Below, piece by piece: positions 45,640 to 58,160 of a stretch of 64,000 bases of DNA. The stretch spans positions 49,260,001-49,324,000 of the forward strand of contig NC_134539.1 of NCBI RefSeq assembly GCF_050624435.1, given 5' to 3'. Within the stretch, counting starts at the first letter, position 1; each line of letters starts with the position of its first letter. Under the pieces are notes generated by a model. It was not told where the DNA came from and searched no databases. It saw only the letters and a list, made by a program, of their open reading frames with translations. Position numbers and translations under genes: made by a program. The DNA comes from Tenrec ecaudatus. Taxonomy: Eukaryota; Chordata; Mammalia; Afrosoricida; Tenrecidae.

Positions 45640-45815
45640 GGAAGTGGGTTCTGGCTGAAAGTAGCCCTATAGAGAGTTTCTGAAGCAGTACATCTTTATA
45701 GGAACAGACAGCCTCCTCTTTCTCCATCGAAGTGGCTGGTGAGTTTGAACTCAATACTTCGCAGGTAAACAGTCCAAGGCTTACGCGACCATGCCAGCAG
45801 AGCTTCCGCATTATC
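45640..45815 (-). repeat. AfroSINE, antisense, diverged
   Basis: CAGTACATCTTTATAGGAAC, AGCCTCCTCTTTCTCC, GTGGCTGGTGAGTTTGAAC, AGGCTTACGCGACCATGCC in the order of an inverted AfroSINE. Confidence 0.75.
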
Positions 45816-46424
45816 GTTTCACATGCCAGAATGTATGAAACTATTTCCAAAGTAGTAGAAATATATGTTCTTTCTATTTTCAATATAACTAACACTGTTG
45901 CCAAGAACATCGTTATGAACATCTTTGCACATATAAGACCATGTCTGAGGAACAGATTCCAAGTAGTAGAAATGTGGGACAAAGTATATGATCATTTTCA
46001 AATATAATAAATATTGTCAAAATGACTTCCAAAACAAGCTGTTTCCATTTGCACTGGCTTTATTGTATTTTATTTTTTAAAGAAAAGCTATGTCTTTCTT
46101 TTAGCCTTATCCCTTAAAGACAGCTAGCAAATTTTAATAGTAAAACAAACTCTGAAACCCAAGCTATATTACTACTAATTATAAAAACCCTACAATGCAA
46201 AGATAGTACACCTGGCATTAACAAAACAGCCTGGTATTTCCTAAGCTTTATGAACATTTCAGCAGAAACTCAGATATAAGGAAACAGTTCACAACAGAAA
46301 ACACAGTAAAATTGTTTCTTTCCCCTACCCCTTAGTCCTCAATTCAAAGGATTTCTCAGGGATTTGAGTCCTTTTCATTAAAAAAACAATGCATAGAATG
46401 GAAGTTAGCTCTTCTTGGACCATG

Positions 46425-46612
46425 GCAGAGTGGGTTGCACGTTGAGCTACTGACCTCAAAGTTAGCAGTTTGAAACCATCAGCCGCTGTGCAGGAGAAAC
46501 ACGAGGGGTTCTACTCCCATAAAGAGTTGCCTCCCAGGAACCCACAGGAGCAGTTCTACCCGGTCCTGGAGACTGTGAGATGGAAACAACTCGATGGCCG
46601 TGAGTTTGAGTT
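46425..46612 (+). repeat. AfroSINE
   Basis: CCATGGCAGAGTGGGTTGC, AGTTTGAAACCATCAGCCGC, CAGTTCTACCCGGTCCTGG and the tail GGAAACAACTCGATGGCCG. Complete order. Confidence 0.88.
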
Positions 46613-46982
46613 GTCAGAGCTCTTGCCTTAGTCCGCATGGCCTGGAAGAGGCACGGCCTTCTGTGATCTCAGCAGAAGTCTCTGAGTTTCTGAAATTATC
46701 CGCCATCTCCTGCCTCGGCATGGGAGTTTCATGTTCTGTGTACTGTAGCTTCTTGCTGGGGAACCCAGGAGCAATACCTCTGTTTACTTCTTGCCCTATA
46801 GTTCAAGGAGGACAGTTAGAAATAATTCAGCCTATTTTTCAAATACTTTATCTTCGTATATCTTTGTTCTGTTTATTTACTAAAAGATGCAACCCCTCCC
46901 TCACTGTCATTAACATCTCACAAAATGTAACCTTTGAACACTTGATTTTGAGTCTAGCATTGATCCTTTCCGCACAAATGGT

Positions 46983-47690
46983 GAAAGTGGCGATACCAGA
47001 GGGTGGAAGGAAGGTGGGGTGGAAAAGAGGAATCAATTACAAGGATCTACATATAACCTCCTTCCTGGGGGATGGACAACAGAAAAGTGGGTGAAGGGAG
47101 ACGTCGGACAGTGTAAGATATGACAAAATAGTGGAGAGAGGGTGGGTTGGAAAGGGGGAACCTATTACAAGGATCTACATGTGACCTCCTCGCTGGGGGA
47201 CGGACAACAGAAAAGTGGGTGAAAGGAGATGTCGAGCAGGGCAAGATATGACAAAATAATAATTTATAAATTATTAAAGGAGGGGGGAGCAGGGAGGGAG
47301 GGGAAAAATGAAGACCTGATGCCAGGGGCTTAAGTGGAGAGCAAATATTTTGAGAATGATGAGGGCAATGAATGTACAAATGTGCTTTACACAATTGATA
47401 TAAGTATGGATTGTGATAGGAGTTGGATGATCCCCTAATAAAATGATTTTTAAAAAGATATGACAAAATAATAATTTATAAATTATCAAGGGTTCATGAG
47501 GGAAGGGGGAAGGGGAGCCTAGAGGGAGGGAGGAAAAGGAGGAGCTGATATCAAGGGCTCAAGTAGAAAGCAAATGTTTTAAGAATGATGATGTCAACAA
47601 ATGCACAAATGTGCTCGACACAATGGATGGATGTATGAATTGTGATAAGAATTGTACGAGCCCCCAATAAAAAGTCTAGCATGTAGTGGT
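46983..47690 (+). mobile_element. L1-lineage 3' copy interrupted by a second copy of itself
   Basis: Outer copy occupies 46983-47130 and resumes after the inner insertion, ending at CCCCCAATAAAAAG near 47675. At the break AAGATATGACAAAATA occurs at 47115-47130 and again at 47455-47470, the second time continuing the outer element text. Confidence 0.88.
47131..47454 (+). mobile_element. Inner, younger L1-lineage copy (16-bp target duplication)
   Basis: Runs from GTGGAGAGAGGGTGGGTTGG to CCTAATAAAATGATTTTTAA, bounded by a perfect AAGATATGACAAAATA duplication. It landed in the GATATGACAAAATA block of an older family member. Confidence 0.9.
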
Positions 47691-48039
47691 TAGTTAACAT
47701 TTAACCGTTATTACATTTTCACCTTATGTATTATAGCTAATGCCTCGTATATAAAATAATACAAAGATGTTAATATACTCATAAATACTACAAACCATAA
47801 GGTAAAGCTGAGATAGTGAAAATGTTAACATCATTTTATCCCCTGACAAATTCACTAACATGTGTTCCCTAAAGTAGAAACCTCTGAAATTATGTGCAGT
47901 GGATGGAAGGAAAAAAGCCAGTTCCAAAAGGTGTGGACTTTATGATTCCATGTACATGATCTCTGCAAAATGACTAGATTAGCTAATGTAGAACAAAGTG
48001 GTGGTAGTCAGGAGCTAGCACGAAGGGGGGCATGTCCTC

Positions 48040-48150
48040 CCACCACTGCCCAGTCTCCTTTATGCTTTATTGTCCCCCTTATTCTAATGCAAGTTTTAAA
48101 AATTGTTCATCACTCCCCTAAAATATAAACTTCATAGAAGGTAGGGATTG
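48040..48150 (+). repeat. L2/MIR 3' end-like fragment
   Basis: AAAATATAAACTTCATAGAAGGTAGGGATTGTGG (landmark in parts), the common L2/MIR 3' motif. A second tail-like piece is at 48945-49015 (CTAGAACAATGCTTAGACC). Confidence 0.6.
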
Positions 48151-48794
48151 TGGTAGTAATCTCTTTTACAATAATTAATACCAGATTAGACCCAAGGATT
48201 TGGAGAATAAGGATGTCTGAAATGCCCAACTCCTCCAGGATGCTCTTTGGCTCCATTTCCCCTTACTCCTCCTTGAAGATCTTCCTTCACGTCCCTGGGT
48301 TCTGCAATGCACCGCAACAGTCCATAGACACTCATGAAACTTTGAGGAATGTCTCACATGTTGGTGGGAGGATTCAGTCCAACACTGAGAGGGAGGCGAG
48401 TCAAATACAAGGTCCACAGCCGGAAGCCAAAAATGTCCACCAGCTACAGTGGGTCTTCTTGCTTCTGATCAAAGCTCAATCATGAAGATAAAGGTCTGGC
48501 TTTCCAGGTTAGGCGATGGAATTATGCAATTGTATGGCAGCCCAATTGGATAGCCATGAAAAACCAAAAATGTGACCTGGTTCATGAAAACTTCTAAGGT
48601 AGAATCTTAAAGACGTCATCAAGGAAACAGAATGTGGCCTATTTCACACCCTCAACTAAAGTCAGGTCGTAATTCCATCCTATTCCTGTCTTTTAGTAAA
48701 GAATGCCCTCCAAAATGGAACTACAGCTACAGACATATCAAGTCCAGGATTGTATAGTATTAGGACTTATGGCTAAAAGGTCATGTTTAATTGA

Positions 48795-48900
48795 CTGTAA
48801 AACCAAAAACCATTCATAGCAACCCTGTGGGGCTGGGTAGAACCACCCTGTGGGATTCTAAGACTTAACCTTTGGTGGGCGTAGAAAGCCTTGACTTTTG
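48795..48900 (-). repeat. AfroSINE, antisense fragment
   Basis: CCATTCATAGCAACCCTGTG, TAGAACCACCCTGTGGG, GGCGTAGAAAGCC. Confidence 0.7.
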
Positions 48901-49364
48901 ACTTTATTAACTATAGCAGGTCTAGTTATACATTTTATTTTGCTGATATAGTCTTAGCAACTAGAACAATGCTTAGACCACAATAGGCAGTTAGTATTGT
49001 ATTGAATGAGTAAAACTCATCCCTTTGTAAAAACAATCTTTGTTGTGTTAGAATTCCTTATTGCATTAAATTTGTATTTCTGTTAAAGTTGTTGTTTTCT
49101 TCCTCAGCATTACCAACTACTAGTTATTTATTGTTTCTCTGCTCTGCCCTTTCCCATTCTTTTTCTTTAATATTTTTCTTTGCCTTTTTCCCTTAATATT
49201 TCTGATGATTTTCTTAAATCTATCCTCTCTAACCATAACCCAGATTTCTAAAGTTATTAGTTTGATTCTTGCTATTTTCAATATATTTTAAATTATTTAA
49301 TATTGTTTTTCTCCTTATTGTCTTGCATTAATTCTGCCAGGTTTCTTTCACCTCGTGCTTCTTG

Positions 49365-49570
49365 TTGTTGATCATATTTGCCATCAAGTGGGCCCTGACT
49401 CATGGGGACCTTTCATTTTAATCTGGAAGTGTTACTGAAACCTGTTCAGCAGCATAGCAACATGCAGCTCACCATTGACAGCCTGGGAGTGGCTATACCT
49501 AAGGTTCATGGGCTGGAATCAAACTCAGGTCTCCAGCAAGGAAGGTGGGAGTTCCACTACTGAATCACCA
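49365..49570 (-). repeat. AfroSINE-like antisense copy, diverged
   Basis: GCCATCAAGTGGGCCCTGAC at the RTE-tail side and AAGGTTCATGGGCTGGAATC...CTACTGAATCACCA at the tRNA side. Middle is decayed. Confidence 0.55.
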
Positions 49571-50199
49571 ATACTATCGTCTTATCTATGTTTTAAAATA
49601 TACATTTAAACATAACAGCAAAACATTTTCTAGTGAAATGGGTGAAATTCTAGGGGAAAATATTGGTTTTTCCATCCAACAATGCACATAACATTTTGAT
49701 TTATGACACTGATTCAATCCCTACAATGCAACACTCTTCCTGCTTATCACACATTCAGTTTTCCCATATGAGGAAATGGTGGGAAGGCTATATCTGACCT
49801 TGTCTTGGACTGAGTTGTCCTGAAAAGCAACATCAATGAAATAGAGAGATAGGAATTAATGTAATCAAGAAAATGGCTCACATGGTTGTAGAAGTGGGCA
49901 ATTCCAGTCCAAGTCCAGGTAGGTTCCAAATCTGTGCATCAGATGTCAAGCTGGAGGCCTCTCCTGGCATAGGTAGCTTTAAGGGTTGTTGAAGCCAAGA
50001 TCAACAGCAATGCCACAGACCAGTAGCTGCAGAGCAGGATAAATCCAAGGCTAGTACGCTAGATGGCATGTCAGATGGCAAGCCACTGATAGCTTACAGG
50101 AATGGCAAGCAATATGGCAAGCCATTGGCTCATGTTCAAACAACCAGAGGTCATTGAATCAAATGCAGGATCCAGACCCAGCAACAAGCAAGAAAACTT

Positions 50200-50415
50200 T
50201 TCCATAGTTTTTATTTATATAGGAAGTAGGCCACATACCCTGCCCCCGCCCACCCCCCAAAATCCTTGTGTTCCACCCTAATCTGATAACTGATTGGCTG
50301 CTCACTGCAGATCCTATTATAGACTTGATTACATTGTGCTAGGCTACATCGCTGAGGATAATTAGGCCTTAACTGCCAAACCAATGAGTATCCTGGTCCA
50401 ACCAAGTTGACACAA
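50200..50415 (-). repeat. LTR-like segment with TGTGTCAACTTGG terminus
   Basis: In minus orientation it begins TTTGTGTCAACTTGGTTGG, then CCAATCAGTTATCAGATTAG, a start shared with a widespread mammalian LTR-like family. The right part ends in TAAAAACTATGG. Internal genes are absent. Confidence 0.5.
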
Positions 50416-50559
50416 AACCCATAGACCTATGGCTATACAAGGGGGAAGAAGGATCCAATTCCATATCTTCCCAAGAATGAGTCTTCGGGGCACAAATCAG
50501 ACATGCTTCCACTTTCCAAGAGCCCCACCCACAACACTGTATTTCACCGCTTGGTTGGA

Positions 50560-51200
50560 TAAGTCATTGCAATGGCCATGCAGAATTCATACACAGTACT
50601 CACAACTATGAGGGCTTATTAGGGAAACTGGGTCACAAGTCAAAATCGGAAATTATTAAAGATATAGTCCATTTGTCTTTAGCAGCTCTCGTCAGCCATG
50701 CCAGAGCCATGCCAGCAGCCACAGTTCTCTCCAGCCATATGGTCTCTTGTCCCCTGCCTTGCTAAGGTGAGCTTGGCAAAGTTCTCTTATCTCTAATAAA
50801 TGCCCCAAGGACGCTCCACTCTGAAAGCCAACTTTCTGCCCAAAGGCACAGAGGTCTACTCATTCTGTAGGCTAAGTAGCCTGCCACTCTGCCTCACGGT
50901 TTTGTGTGGCTCCTCTGCTCTGTTTCATAGTCTCGGGGCAGTTCCCCTGCCCTGCCTCGTGGTCGCTGTACTGCAGCCTGTCTGCTACATCAGGCAGGGA
51001 TCTTGTACAAACTCTGCTGTTTGTTCTTCTTAATGGCTGTGGGTTTCCTCATTTTATTTCTGCTTCTGCAGTGGCTCTCCTAGCAGAAAGGTAAAACTAC
51101 CGAATCCCCACCTGAGAGTCCTCTACACCTTATTGCTATGGTGAAAGTTACAAAAACTATGCATAGAAAAGCCATAGCAAGTAATTCCATTTTACCCTAT
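50560..51200 (-). repeat. LTR-like segment
   Basis: GAGGGCTTATTAGGGAAACTG (polyadenylation side, antisense), AAATGCCCCAAGGACGCTCC, and GTTACAAAAACTATGCATAG at the far side. Colinear blocks with 32600-33290 and 34960-35350. Short frames inside have no domain. Confidence 0.45.
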
Positions 51201-51239
51201 TATAAGATTTACACTAATATAATACATTTCTCACAAGTA

Positions 51240-51990
51240 ATGAAGCAATGTTGATATACTGACTAAAGTCCTTTATTCGTGTTTCAATCTAAATAATACT
51301 TTCTTCTGATTTCTTTAGTTTTCACTTAATATTGTTCTGTTTAAGGATCACATTACATTTAGTTGTCATGCCTCCTTAGGCTGCACTTGGCTGGGACACT
51401 TTCTTAGACTTTTCTTACTTTCCATGACCTTGAAAGTTTTAGAGTATTGATGAGGAAATTTGTACAACGTTCTTCAATTTGGGATTATTAGGATTTTTTT
51501 TCCAAGTTGAACCCGGGGTACTGCGTTCACAGGAAGTGAACTACCATTTTCATGAAATCATGTCAAGAATATGAGATATATTATCAACATTACATATCAC
51601 TGTTGATGCTGACCTTGACCAACCGGTAAAGTAGTATTCTTCAATGTAAAGTTACTCTTTTTGTCCTGTTCCATATTCTACTATTTAAACGGAAGTCACT
51701 GTGTAGCTAGAGTGCGGAGTTACTACCCTCATTGAGAGGGTAGTATCTATTGAAGATATTTAGAATTCTTCTGTATCGAATTTTCTTTTCCCAATTTTAT
51801 TTATTTATATAGTCAATTGTTATTTATATTGGTATGGACCTATTTTATACTTTGGGTTGTAAGCCAATCCTACTTAATTTTGTTGCTAACATTGTTTTAG
51901 CTTTGGCCATTAGGACCTCTCTCCGCTGGTTCCTACGTCCTTTGTGATGTTATGAAATCTGGGTGACAGGTTTTGTCTTTCTGTGTCTGA
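51240..51990 (-). mobile_element. Ancient L1 3' UTR-like segment
   Basis: Order of TTGTCATGCCTCCTTAGGC, GACCTTGAAAGTTTTAGAG, ATCACTGTTGATGCTGACC, TGTAAAGTTACTCTTTTTG, CTTTGGGTTGTAAGCCAATC matches a well-known old L1 tail in antisense. Confidence 0.65.
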
Positions 51991-53790
51991 GGACTTCTGT
52001 ACTTTCTGGCATTATGAGATCCTTTAGGTTCCTCTTGTAGGGTTCCTTCCCTAGTCCTCCAATCAACCTTTCTCCCAAAGAGCTCTGGTTCCTTTGGCTG
52101 AAGTATGTTACTGGAAACTGAGATCTAGGTGTTGGATATGTTCGTTGAGAATTCCAGGAAGTCTAGTCATGCATAATAATTTGATGGTATAGCCAGTGCT
52201 TATGTACACTATTCAGTTTATTTTGGTCAACAATTACAGATCTGCTTACAAGTCGTGGTTAACTCATTTACTTCTGCTTCTTCTCACTTCCAGAATGCAA
52301 TTAGGCCTCTAAGACAACATCACTAATAAAAGACAGAAATTTTATTTTGTAACTCGAAAATCTCGTTACACTGGCTACTAACCTCCCCTCTAAATTTTCT
52401 GACATACTTGCTTAACACGGAGTAAAGTAGACTGATTAGAGCATATCTATTTGATTTCTCCTTAGCTGCCCTTTGTTGAAATAATAGCATTGTGCAAATA
52501 GATCACAGTCTACAAGGTCAGTAGAAAGTCCCTAGGTTGTCAGACAACTCCCTCCCCTAGATGGTTTTTAACAGTGTCCACACTGGACATGATCCCACGG
52601 GCCTCCAGGCAAATGTTCAGCCCTGATGAACAGGCAAACAAGCACGGGGTCAGTCGACTTAAAACAACACAAAACATGACAGACACTGGTTATGTCTAAT
52701 CTGGACAACTTTGTAATAAGCATATAGAAAAGAAAACCTCCTCCCTACCCCGCAACCATCCCCGCGGGTGGAGGGTTACTTGTGTCCGAGGATACTAATT
52801 CTTCATATTGTCTCTCTTTTCTGGAGCTGTGGGAGTAGAGGACTTTAATCAGGGATTTAATTTTGTGGAGGGTAGGAGGAGAATGGCACCTACAGGAATT
52901 TAATTTGGCTTAGAGTGAAGACAAGCGGCAATTCCAAAGCTGTTCTTTGTGTAGCAAAGCAGCAGCCACTAAGAAAAAGATGGCTCATTTATGGGCCTGG
53001 TTCTGAAGCCGATTTCTAAAGTTCTTTAAAAAAATTTTTCTGTTTTCCTTTACTATCTACTAGGCATAGTCTGAAGACTGGAAGATTTTAAAAGGACAGA
53101 CACTCCTCTGCAAAATAAAATCCTATCTTTCTAGTGACCCCGGGGGAAGCTATGTCCATGATAGAGGAGTCAAATGCTTCTCTCTCTCAGCACGGAGTCC
53201 ACATACTCAGAGTACAGTACTGTCTCAGAATCAATTCCTATCTCCGAGAGATGTGGGTGTGTTTGAGATCATAGTGACTTCCTGGACACCAGGAAGAACT
53301 GTGTGGCAATATCACCAGGGGACTCTCCATTCAGACCATCCATCTACCCTGAACCCATTCCTAAAGCTATCGTCTACAGTGATGGAATAATTCCGATTTA
53401 GGAAAACATTGGGTCATGCAGGCGTGTACGCGCATCCTGGGTGGCGCTTAGAAAAAAAAAAAAAAGAAAAACATTTGGCTTGGAAAAGGAGACCAGATCC
53501 TGAGGAGAGACCTGTGAGCCAGAAAATGAGTCTCTTAGGTGGAGATGTTGACTGATTTTAAAGAAGGTCATTTGAACAAAGGAGATGCTCTCCAACAGAA
53601 AAGCAGGTGTAAAGACAAGGAGCAAAGCAAAGAGGAAACCCATGCAATAAGTTATATTCTTTTAATATTTTCCCATCATTTAAAAGTTAGAGTCACAAGG
53701 ACACTATAAACAGAAAGACCTCACGGATAATGTTATCTAACATAAAATGGGAAGATGTCTCTAAGGTGAGCCAGGGGCATCTATAAACCA
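51991..53790. other. Intergenic sequence, little assignable
   Basis: Upstream of PTBP3. Apart from a short A-run with flanking sequence near 53448 (used as shadow frames on minus), no repeat family, exon or RNA gene could be supported. Confidence 0.45.
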
Positions 53791-53799
53791 CAGATATAG

Positions 53800-54722
53800 G
53801 AATAGGAATGGATGTGGGGCTCCCACTTAATCCTAGCTCCACTCTAAGAGGACTCAGTTCTTACGACATGGCCCTGCTCGATAAGCACTCCTCTGGGGAA
53901 CACAGAAGATATGGGGCTACAGCAAAGTGTGAAAAACTAGATGGTGGCTGGCTATCAGAAAGAATAGTATCTGGGGTCTTAAAGGTTTGTTTTCAATCAA
54001 GAAGCCATCTAACTGAGACTTCAACTAAGCCCACATGGAAGAAGCACACCAGCCTGCATGATCCAAGGATTTAAAATATTATTACCCAAATCCAAAGAGA
54101 GAATGGTATTAGAGCTTAAATTGTGAAATCCTGGCTTGCAGACGGCTATGCATGACAGTGGAAGCCCAAAGTAATTTGTAGGAATATACATAGAATAAGT
54201 CTCCGGTGATTTCCCTCTGACCACAATAGAGGGATTGGGAATAGCCTGGTTATCAGACAGAGACGATATACTAGATTAAATTATTAGAGACAATTATAGT
54301 AGATTGAAATGAAAAATCTGGCTTGAATGCCTGGTTAAAACCTTATCATTTGATCTCCCTTTTGACTCATTTTGAGCTTGCTCTGGTTTTTTATATTTTC
54401 TTTTTGTTGTTCAAACTGATGTTTATCGCTGCTGTATTTTTTCATTGTTGGTAGCCTTCTTCACTCTCTGTTATATATTTTTCTGTATTTTTCAGTATAG
54501 GAAACCCAGGATGGAGACAATAATTAGATTTGGGTTCCTTGGGGGCACATCAAGGGGGGTTGGAGGGTAATGGGGAGCTGGTAACAAAGAGCACAAGAAG
54601 GAAGAACATGTTCTGAAGCTGATTTTGGTGATGACTGTACACTTCTTGATATGATTGAATGATTGAGCTGTATGGTTGATGTCTGCATTATGTCCCAATA
54701 AAACGGTTTTAAAAAGAGATTC
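53800..54722 (+). mobile_element. Older afrotherian L1 3' UTR copy
   Basis: TATCTGGGGTCTTAAAGG and GCCCACATGGAAGAAGCAC are shared with the young family. The 3' end differs: GACTGTACACTTCTTGATATG, TGTCCCAATAAAACGG. It looks like an ancestral or sister subfamily, strongly diverged. Confidence 0.75.
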
Positions 54723-54784
54723 GGCTCCATGTAATTAAAAAATAAAGACAAGGGTCTTAAAACTACATGAAGTGTAGAAGTGGT

Positions 54785-55200
54785 GGTATCTTAGTTATCT
54801 AGTGCTGTCAACAGAAACACCACAAATGGCTAGCTTTAACAAATAATAATTCCTTTCCTTGCCATTTCAAAGGCTAGAAGTCCAAAGGTAGGGCCCCAGC
54901 TCCGGTGTTGGATCTAGAGCAAAGGTCTTTCTCTTCGCCTCTGTTTCTTAGTTCTTTGGAGATCTCAGGGTGCTTGGCATCTATCCTACCCAATCTCTGC
55001 TTGCTCCACTTCTTTTCAAAATCCCTTTGGCATAACAAGCAGAAACTTCACAAATTCTGTCTTTCAATATAACAAAGACAACCTGGTCCCAAATGAGATA
55101 ATAAACAATGGCATAGAGGTTAGGATTTTACAACACAATTCAAATGAAAGCAGGTGTTATCCTCCTCCCCCCACCCCCTCCAACCCCTACGCCCTGTATG
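54785..55200 (-). repeat. LTR-like or unclassified interspersed repeat
   Basis: Starts GGTATCTTAGTTATCTAGTG, CAACAGAAACACCAC and ends near GGTTAGGATTTTACAACAC. This text pattern recurs in mammalian genomes; I cannot fix the family. Confidence 0.45.
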
Positions 55201-55444
55201 GTTTCATGCTATCAAGGAGCCAGTCTCTGTCTTTGTTTTACTATGTTAATTTATGGCTTTTATTCTTAAGGTCACAAGATGGCAGGACATTCTTTCAAGA
55301 AGTTTTCCCACATGTTCTTTTCAATATACTCCTCTTAAGTCTCATAAACTATAATTTGGTCAGATGGTCACCTCGTTGCAAGGAAGTCTGGAAAAGGCAG
55401 TGTTTTTGTTGGACTTATTACCATCGCTAAGGATATAGTGGCCA

Positions 55445-55640
55445 AGCACTTGGTGGTATAGTGGCCAAGCACTAGGCTATTAACTGAGAAGTTGGAAGTT
55501 TGAACCCCGCTGCTGCTCCATAGGAGAAGCTGTGGAGTCGGCTTCTGTTGGGATTTACAGGCATGGAAACCTGATGGGGCAGTTCTGCTCTATCCCCAAA
55601 GTTCCTAAGACTCAGAATCAGCTCAACAGCAATGATTACT
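55445..55640 (+). repeat. AfroSINE with duplicated head
   Basis: GTATAGTGGCCAAGCACT occurs twice (from 55436 and 55458), then AAGTTTGAACCCCGCTGC, CAGTTCTGCTCTATCC and an AGACTCAGAATCAGCTC tail. Confidence 0.82.
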
Positions 55641-55779
55641 TTTCTGTTGTTCAATAATAAAGGGATATGATGATCATTTAAATCAACACAAATAGAGATA
55701 GAAATCTAAACAGTCCCATAGCAGAAAAAGAGACTAGAGATGTTTTGGGGTTTTTTTTAACTCCCAACAATAACAAAAA

Positions 55780-56607
55780 AAAGCCTAGGACAAGATGGCT
55801 TCACTGGAGGATTTTATTCAGATGAAAGTTAACACCAATTCTACTCAAACTCCTTCAAAATATTAAAGCAAAGAGATACCCCCTGGCTCATTCCATTAAG
55901 CCAGCACCAGCCTGATACCAAAGCCAAATAAAAACATCACACACAAAAAATAAAGAACATTAGACTAATGTATCTCAGGAATGTAGACAAAAATTTCTCC
56001 ATAAAATTCTAGTAAGAATACAACAACATATTAAGAAAATGATCTCATGATCGTGTGGGATTCACACCACGAATGCAAGAGTGGTTCAATATTAAGGAAT
56101 CAATCAATGCAATTCACCACATAATTATTTTAAAAAAGAAACCCCTGATCATCACAACTAATACAGCAAGAAACTTTTGACAAAATCCAACACCCTTACC
56201 TGATTAAAAAAACTCTCAGCAGAAGAGAAATAGATGGGAAATTTCTCAACATAATGAAGAGCATATACACAAAATCAACAGTCAACATTATTCTCAAAGA
56301 AAGAAGTTGAGAGGCTTTCCATGGAGAATGGAAGAGAGAAGAATTATTACTCTAGTCAATATTAGATTGGTAGCTTAACCAGAACAATAAGGTAAGAAAG
56401 AAAAATATGGAATCTCCAAATTGGTAAAGAAGTGGTAAAATTATCCTTATTTGGAGAACATAATTCTATAGATAGAAAACCCTGAAAAGTCCACAAGAAA
56501 GCTTCTGGATCTATTAATTAATTTATAAAATTAACTGGGATTATTATACCAAGAGAGAGAAATCCAAAAAGGATATCAAGAAACAATATCATTTGCAATA
56601 GTCCTGT
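55780..56607 (+). mobile_element. L1 ORF2 fragment (reverse-transcriptase region), sense
   Basis: AACACCAATTCTACTCAAAC, GATACCAAAGCCAAATAAAAAC (in parts), GGGATTCACACCACGAATGC, TGGGAAATTTCTCAACATA are L1 ORF2 sense landmarks from the RT domain. Frames are broken by many stops, so it is a pseudogene fragment. It resumes at 57228. Confidence 0.85.
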
Positions 56608-57227
56608 TCTGGGGAAGCAGCTCAAAGTTCCGAACCTCTCCACTCCTGGGTTCTAGTCCACCTCACCAGAAAGATCTCAGGCTAGGGGCAAAATTCACCA
56701 AAGTCTGAGAAAAAGGTTGAACAGAAAGATTGAGTCTATTGAAGGAGATACTTAGGAAAAGAACTTCAAAGAGCCCCTAAACCAAAAAAGAAAAGCAAAT
56801 AAAACCCTCATTGCCATTGAGCCCATTACAACTAAAAGGCCTGGTAGAATGTAGAGCCTTTTATTTGGCTAATGAAAAATCTCCGACCATTGGGTGGCTT
56901 TCTGGCTGGTTCTCTGTAGTATACCACCTCTTCCCAGCTGTGTGTGTCCCTACACCCCCAACTTCAGGCTGTGTGTGACCTGGTCTCCAGACCCTAAACC
57001 CTGGAGTCTCTTGGTGTGGTGTGAACACCCTTACTTTCTCCACCCAGTTTTTTCACTACCTCTGATCTCTTCAAGGAAATGTTTCTCATCTGCCCTTCAC
57101 CTTCCTTTGTGCTGAGGGGTATGTGGGGTAACTTGTCACCCCTCCTCCGCCCCCTCACCCCTTTCCTTGGTGTTAAGATTTCTGCCATCTTCACCTTTTT
57201 TCCTGTTTCTGGTCTAGTACACAACTC
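56608..57227 (+). repeat. 620-bp insert in L1 ORF2, possible solo LTR
   Basis: Interrupts otherwise continuous L1 ORF2. It has a polyadenylation-like AAATAAAAC at 56798, C/T-rich right half and no L1 similarity. Borders TAGT on both sides (56605 and 57223 area) would fit a 4-bp duplication, but ends are not certain. Confidence 0.4.
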
Positions 57228-58160
57228 CAAATATGATAAAATATCTCGGAGTAAATCTAACCAGGGATGTGAAAGATTTATACAATGAAACTACAAAACA
57301 CTTCTAAAAAGACTAAAAGAGATCTACATAAATGGAAGGCATTCCATGTTAATAAACTGGAAGACTTAACAGTGTCAGTTGTCAATACTACCCAAATGGA
57401 TCTTTACATACAATGTAATCTCAGTCAAAGTTCCAACGTTCTTCTTCAAAGTGGAAAAATGCATCACCAATTTTATACCAAATGGGACCAACCAAACTCA
57501 CTGCCATGGAGTCAGTGCTGTCTCGTAACAACGCCCTGTGGGTCTCTGAGACAGTAACTGCTGAGGGTCATGAAAAGCCCAGTCTTTCTCCCGAGATGCT
57601 GCTGGTGGTTTCAAACTGCTGACCATGTGGGTCACAGCCCCATGCATAACCGCTACACCACCAGGGCTCCTTATGAAATGGAAAGAGGCCCCACATAGCC
57701 AAAGAAATTTGAAGAAAAAAGAACAAAGTAGGTGACCTCACACTCCTTTATCTCAAAACATGCTATTCAGCTACAGTAATCACAACAGCCTCATTCTGGT
57801 TCATTACCAGGCACACGGACCAATGGAATAGGATTGAAAACCTGGATATAAATATTTCCATCTATAGACAACTGATTTTCAGAAAGGAGTCAATGCCAAT
57901 TCGATGAGGAAGAACTTTGTCTTTTCAACAAATGGTGTTGGCAGAAAAATGACGCAGGACCCATAAGTCACACCATACACAAAACTAATTTAAAATGGAT
58001 CAAAGACCTAAATGTTAGAGCAAAAACTATGAAGTTCTTGAAAGAAAACAGGTACAACACTATAGGGCCTATTTTTTTTTTTTAAGAAAAGATGATCAAA
58101 CATAAAACAACAACAACAGAAGATACATTTGATAACCGAGGTCTCATAAAAATTAAATAT
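57228..58160 (+). mobile_element. L1 ORF2 fragment (C-terminal part), sense
   Basis: AAAATATCTCGGAGTAAATC, GAAAGATTTATACAATGAAAC, AAAATGGATCAAAGACCTAAATG (in parts) are ORF2 landmarks past the RT domain. It stops abruptly at CTCATAAAAATTAAATATAC (58160), leaving out roughly the last 250 codons expected for ORF2. It is interrupted by an AfroSINE at 57492-57672. Confidence 0.85.
57492..57672 (-). repeat. AfroSINE, antisense, inserted in L1 ORF2
   Basis: AAACTCACTGCCATGGAGTC at the left, GTTTCAAACTGCTGACC in the middle, ACCGCTACACCACCAGGGC at the right. TACCAAATGGGACC and TATGAAATGGAAAG at the borders may be a degraded target duplication. Confidence 0.9.

Noticed and set aside
57079-57557. ORFs of 69-90 aa across the L1 ORF2 area
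   Set aside because: Chance frames over LTR-like insert and decayed L1; none matches a host protein.
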